A model generated the notes under the pieces. That model worked only from the letters and a program-made list of their open reading frames with translations. It did no database searches and was not told where the DNA came from. A stretch of DNA of 8,145 nt from an uncultured bacterium (GTDB taxonomy: Bacteria; Bacillota; Clostridia; Lachnospirales; Lachnospiraceae). Made by a program: the position numbers and the translations under genes. Below are positions 6,423 to 8,145 of this stretch, piece after piece. The stretch covers positions 1 to 8,145 of the forward strand of contig CAMTZV010000043.1 of the NCBI GenBank assembly GCA_947086625.1, written 5' to 3'. The number at the start of each line of letters is the position of its first letter. Positions within the stretch are counted from its first letter, which is position 1.

Positions 6423-7508
6423 CTATTCGTCCTCGCCGCCGATCTCAAGCATGATCTTCAGCAAAAATTCTCTTCCCTTTTCCCCATGGATGAGCGCAAA
6501 CGCTTCCTTATATTCATCCAGAGAAAACCGGTGCGTGATCAGCTGTCCGAAATCAAAGCTGCTGTTTTTCATCCAGTCCGCGACGGTCGCCCAGTCGTTC
6601 GCCTGCGCGCTGAAGCTGCTGTTCCAAGAGCCCATCAGCTTCTTTTGCTTGCGCAGGATCGACCAGTAAACATTTTTCTCCATCGCGAGATCGCCCTTCG
6701 GATTTCCGAGCAGCACGATCCGCCCGAAGGTGCCCGCCAGATCCACGGCGCGTTCGATCGTCGCATTGGAGCCGACCGCCTCGAACACCACATCAAAGCC
6801 GTCGCCGCCGCTAAGCCGCTGCGCCTTTTCGCGATAAGCCTCATCCGTCAGATTGACCGTCTCAAAGCCGAGTCTTTTCGCATAGTCAAGCTTATCCCCG
6901 GAACGCCCGAAAATCACGACCCTATCCGTCAGATTTTTTGCAAAGGCTCCGACTAAAAACGCGATCGTCCCGGTTCCGACGACGGCCACTGCCTCTCTCT
7001 TTTGAATGGCCCCGATCTGCACCGCGTGAAGGCTCACCGCCGACGGCTCGCTGAGCGCCGCCGTCGCATAGGGAACCGTTTCATCAAACGGCACCAGATT
7101 CCACACCGGCACGACAAGATATTCCGCAAACCCGCCGTCACAGCGGGAGCCAAAGTAATTGTAGCTGCTGCACTGTGCGTACTGCCCCTTTTTGCAGGCG
7201 TCGCACGTCATGCACGGAAGCATCGGAAAAACGCTCGCGCGCCGCCCGAGCAGGGACTCGTCCACGTCGTCCGCGGCCGCCACGATTTTTCCCGCAAACT
7301 CGTGGCCCGGGATCGTCGGAAAATGATATGTCCCGGTCACAAACACGCGCTCCCGGTCGCTCGAGCAGATACCGCACGCTTTGACCTGCAGCAGCACGCT
7401 GCCCGCCGTAAGCTTTGGCACAGGCACCGTTTCCAGGCGCAGATCCCCGACGCCGTGCAGCACGAGCGCCCGCATCTCTTTCGGATATTCGTCTATGATC
7501 TTTTTCAT
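6423..7508 (-). CDS. tarJ: Zinc-dependent polyol-phosphate dehydrogenase, probable ribulose-5-phosphate reductase
   Basis: This 361-residue medium-chain dehydrogenase probably reduces D-ribulose-5-P to D-ribitol-5-P for CDP-ribitol synthesis. Catalytic zinc ligands are visible: C45 (ACGIC), H69/E70 (PGHE) and E154 (LSEP). The structural zinc set is complete: C99, C102, C105 and C113. The Rossmann loop reads VGTGTIAFLVG (177-187), with Ala at the third Gly position of GxGxxG. The second beta strand ends VIFGRSGDK, with no acidic residue, which favours NADP(H) and resembles the FGK region of TarJ from S. aureus. The wider sequence (FGSRCDGGFAEY; MGSWNSSFS; THRFSLDEYKEAF) also resembles galactitol-1-phosphate dehydrogenase GatD, so the fold alone would not exclude another sugar phosphate; the adjacent TarI decides the call. 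The start at 7508 has a purine-rich GGAAAGGAAAAGG upstream; a start at Met12 (7475) is possible but has a weaker site. It begins 17 nt after the tarI stop. Confidence 0.88.
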   Translation of the reverse strand: MKKIIDEYPKEMRALVLHGVGDLRLETVPVPKLTAGSVLLQVKACGICSSDRERVFVTGTYHFPTIPGHEFAGKIVAAADDVDESLLGRRASVFPMLPCMTCDACKKGQYAQCSSYNYFGSRCDGGFAEYLVVPVWNLVPFDETVPYATAALSEPSAVSLHAVQIGAIQKREAVAVVGTGTIAFLVGAFAKNLTDRVVIFGRSGDKLDYAKRLGFETVNLTDEAYREKAQRLSGGDGFDVVFEAVGSNATIERAVDLAGTFGRIVLLGNPKGDLAMEKNVYWSILRKQKKLMGSWNSSFSAQANDWATVADWMKNSSFDFGQLITHRFSLDEYKEAFALIHGEKGREFLLKIMLEIGGEDE

Positions 7509-7525
7509 GTCCTTTTCCTTTCCTG

Positions 7526-8145
7526 CTACTCGCCCTTCTTCTCTTTCTCTTTTGCAAGGACGCTCTGCACAAGCGCAAGGTCGCTGTCCGTTGTGATCTT
7601 GAAATTGATCGTGTCGCCGGGAATCATGTGGATCGGCTGACCGTTCATCGTACAGATCTGCGACGTGCCGACGATGACCTTTCGCTGCTCGTCGGTGAGC
7701 GCCGCCTGCATGTCCAGAAAATGCTTTAAATTAAAGCTGTCCGGCGCCTGTCCGTGAAAAATCTCGGAGCGCACCGGTATATCGTCCACAACCGTCCCGG
7801 AGACGGAGTGGAGCATCGTATCGCTCGCCGGAACCGCCGCCACGCACGCGCCGTACTTCGCCGCCGCGTCGATGCTGTCATTTAAAATCTGCTGCGTCAC
7901 AAACGGGCGCGCCGCATCGTGGATAACGATCACGTCGTCCTCCCCGATCCCGTGGTCTGCCTCGATGGCATCGGTCACGTTGTGAATCGTGTCCATGCGC
8001 TCTTTTCCACCGAGCAGAATCCGTATTTTTTCAGTCGCCGCTACCCGCTTCGCCACCAGCTGTTTCATATACTGTTCATAGTCGGGATGCACGGCGATGT
8101 ACAGATAGTCAAACCGTTCCACCGCCAGCATATGCTCGATCGTGT
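7526..8145 (-). CDS. tarI: Ribitol-5-phosphate cytidylyltransferase, N-terminus off the window
   Basis: About 206 codons of an IspD/TarI-family nucleotidyltransferase are present; roughly the first 30 residues, including the GG-x-G-x-R CTP-binding loop, lie beyond the right edge. The frame is open to the edge (TIEHML precedes the first internal Met at 8131). Visible landmarks are RMDTIHNV, HDAARPF (CTP/metal-binding Asp at 7916-7918), IPVRSEIFHGQAPDSFN (GQAPDSFN at 7730-7753) and NFKITTDSDL with the conserved Lys at 7598-7600. The IPVR...GQxPxSFN pattern and DDVIVIHDA match TarI better than the isoprenoid enzyme IspD, and the reductase and transferase downstream support this. The reaction is CTP + D-ribitol-5-P to CDP-ribitol + PPi in the cytoplasm. 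Its partner TarJ follows 17 nt downstream, matching the usual TarI-TarJ pairing. Within the GQTPQSF consensus it has Ala and Asp at the Thr and second Gln positions. Confidence 0.9.
   Translation of the reverse strand, partial: TIEHMLAVERFDYLYIAVHPDYEQYMKQLVAKRVAATEKIRILLGGKERMDTIHNVTDAIEADHGIGEDDVIVIHDAARPFVTQQILNDSIDAAAKYGACVAAVPASDTMLHSVSGTVVDDIPVRSEIFHGQAPDSFNLKHFLDMQAALTDEQRKVIVGTSQICTMNGQPIHMIPGDTINFKITTDSDLALVQSVLAKEKEKKGE

Noticed and set aside
6397..6448. Longer start for the transferase overlapping the reductase gene
   Set aside because: The extension is charged and low in family-like character, and a much better Shine-Dalgarno sequence precedes the ATG at 6397.
7002..7640. A 212-codon plus-strand open frame
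   Set aside because: It is antisense to the tarJ and tarI genes, which have clear motifs; it has no Shine-Dalgarno sequence or recognisable domain.
7526..8145. Identification as IspD (isoprenoid pathway cytidylyltransferase)
   Set aside because: The IPVRSE...GQAPDSFN region and the tarJ/tarL neighbours match TarI, while typical IspD sequence features around the QTPQ segment are absent.
1..8145. CRISPR array, tRNA/rRNA genes, transposase or phage genes
   Set aside because: No regularly spaced repeats, tRNA-like cloverleaf, rRNA signature or mobile-element protein was recognised on either strand.

Overview
The window looks like chromosomal DNA of a Gram-positive Clostridia-type bacterium; Lachnospiraceae is my best guess. 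This rests on strong GGAGG-type Shine-Dalgarno sites, an exported CpdB-type nucleotidase with a classic signal peptide and extra C-terminal surface domains, a teichoic-acid-type CDP-ribitol gene set, and GC-rich codon third positions beside AT-rich intergenic DNA. The taxonomic call is inference. No RNA genes, insertion sequences, phage genes or CRISPR arrays are visible.

Layout: (1) 1-2347, minus strand: a secreted CpdB-like 2',3'-cyclic-nucleotide phosphodiesterase/3'-nucleotidase whose C-terminus runs off the left edge. (2) 2348-2570: a divergent, AT-rich intergenic region with a strong extended -10 promoter for the rightward gene and short direct and inverted repeats. (3) 2571-3914, plus strand: a polysaccharide pyruvyl transferase family protein with an unusual Pro/Ala/Lys tail. 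(4) 3915-4062: a strong terminator between convergent genes, plus two further hairpins. (5) 4063-8145, minus strand: four tightly packed genes that read, in transcription order, tarI (ribitol-5-P cytidylyltransferase, 5' end off the right edge), tarJ (polyol-phosphate/ribulose-5-P reductase, MDR superfamily), a TarL/TarK/TagF-family polyol-phosphate transferase, and a ribulose-phosphate 3-epimerase-like protein.

The four-gene block reads as one pathway. The epimerase would interconvert xylulose-5-P and ribulose-5-P, TarJ would reduce the ketopentose phosphate to ribitol-5-P, TarI would activate it as CDP-ribitol, and the TarL-like enzyme would move ribitol-phosphate onto a cell-surface polymer. 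The epimerase is the unusual member: it keeps the metal and acid-base residues but differs in the substrate-capping region, so it may be a dedicated or re-specialised enzyme. The convergent pyruvyl transferase would fit as a cell-wall glycopolymer decorating enzyme, but it is transcribed separately and the functional link is only inferred from location. The secreted nucleotidase carries a His-to-Asp change at a predicted metal ligand.
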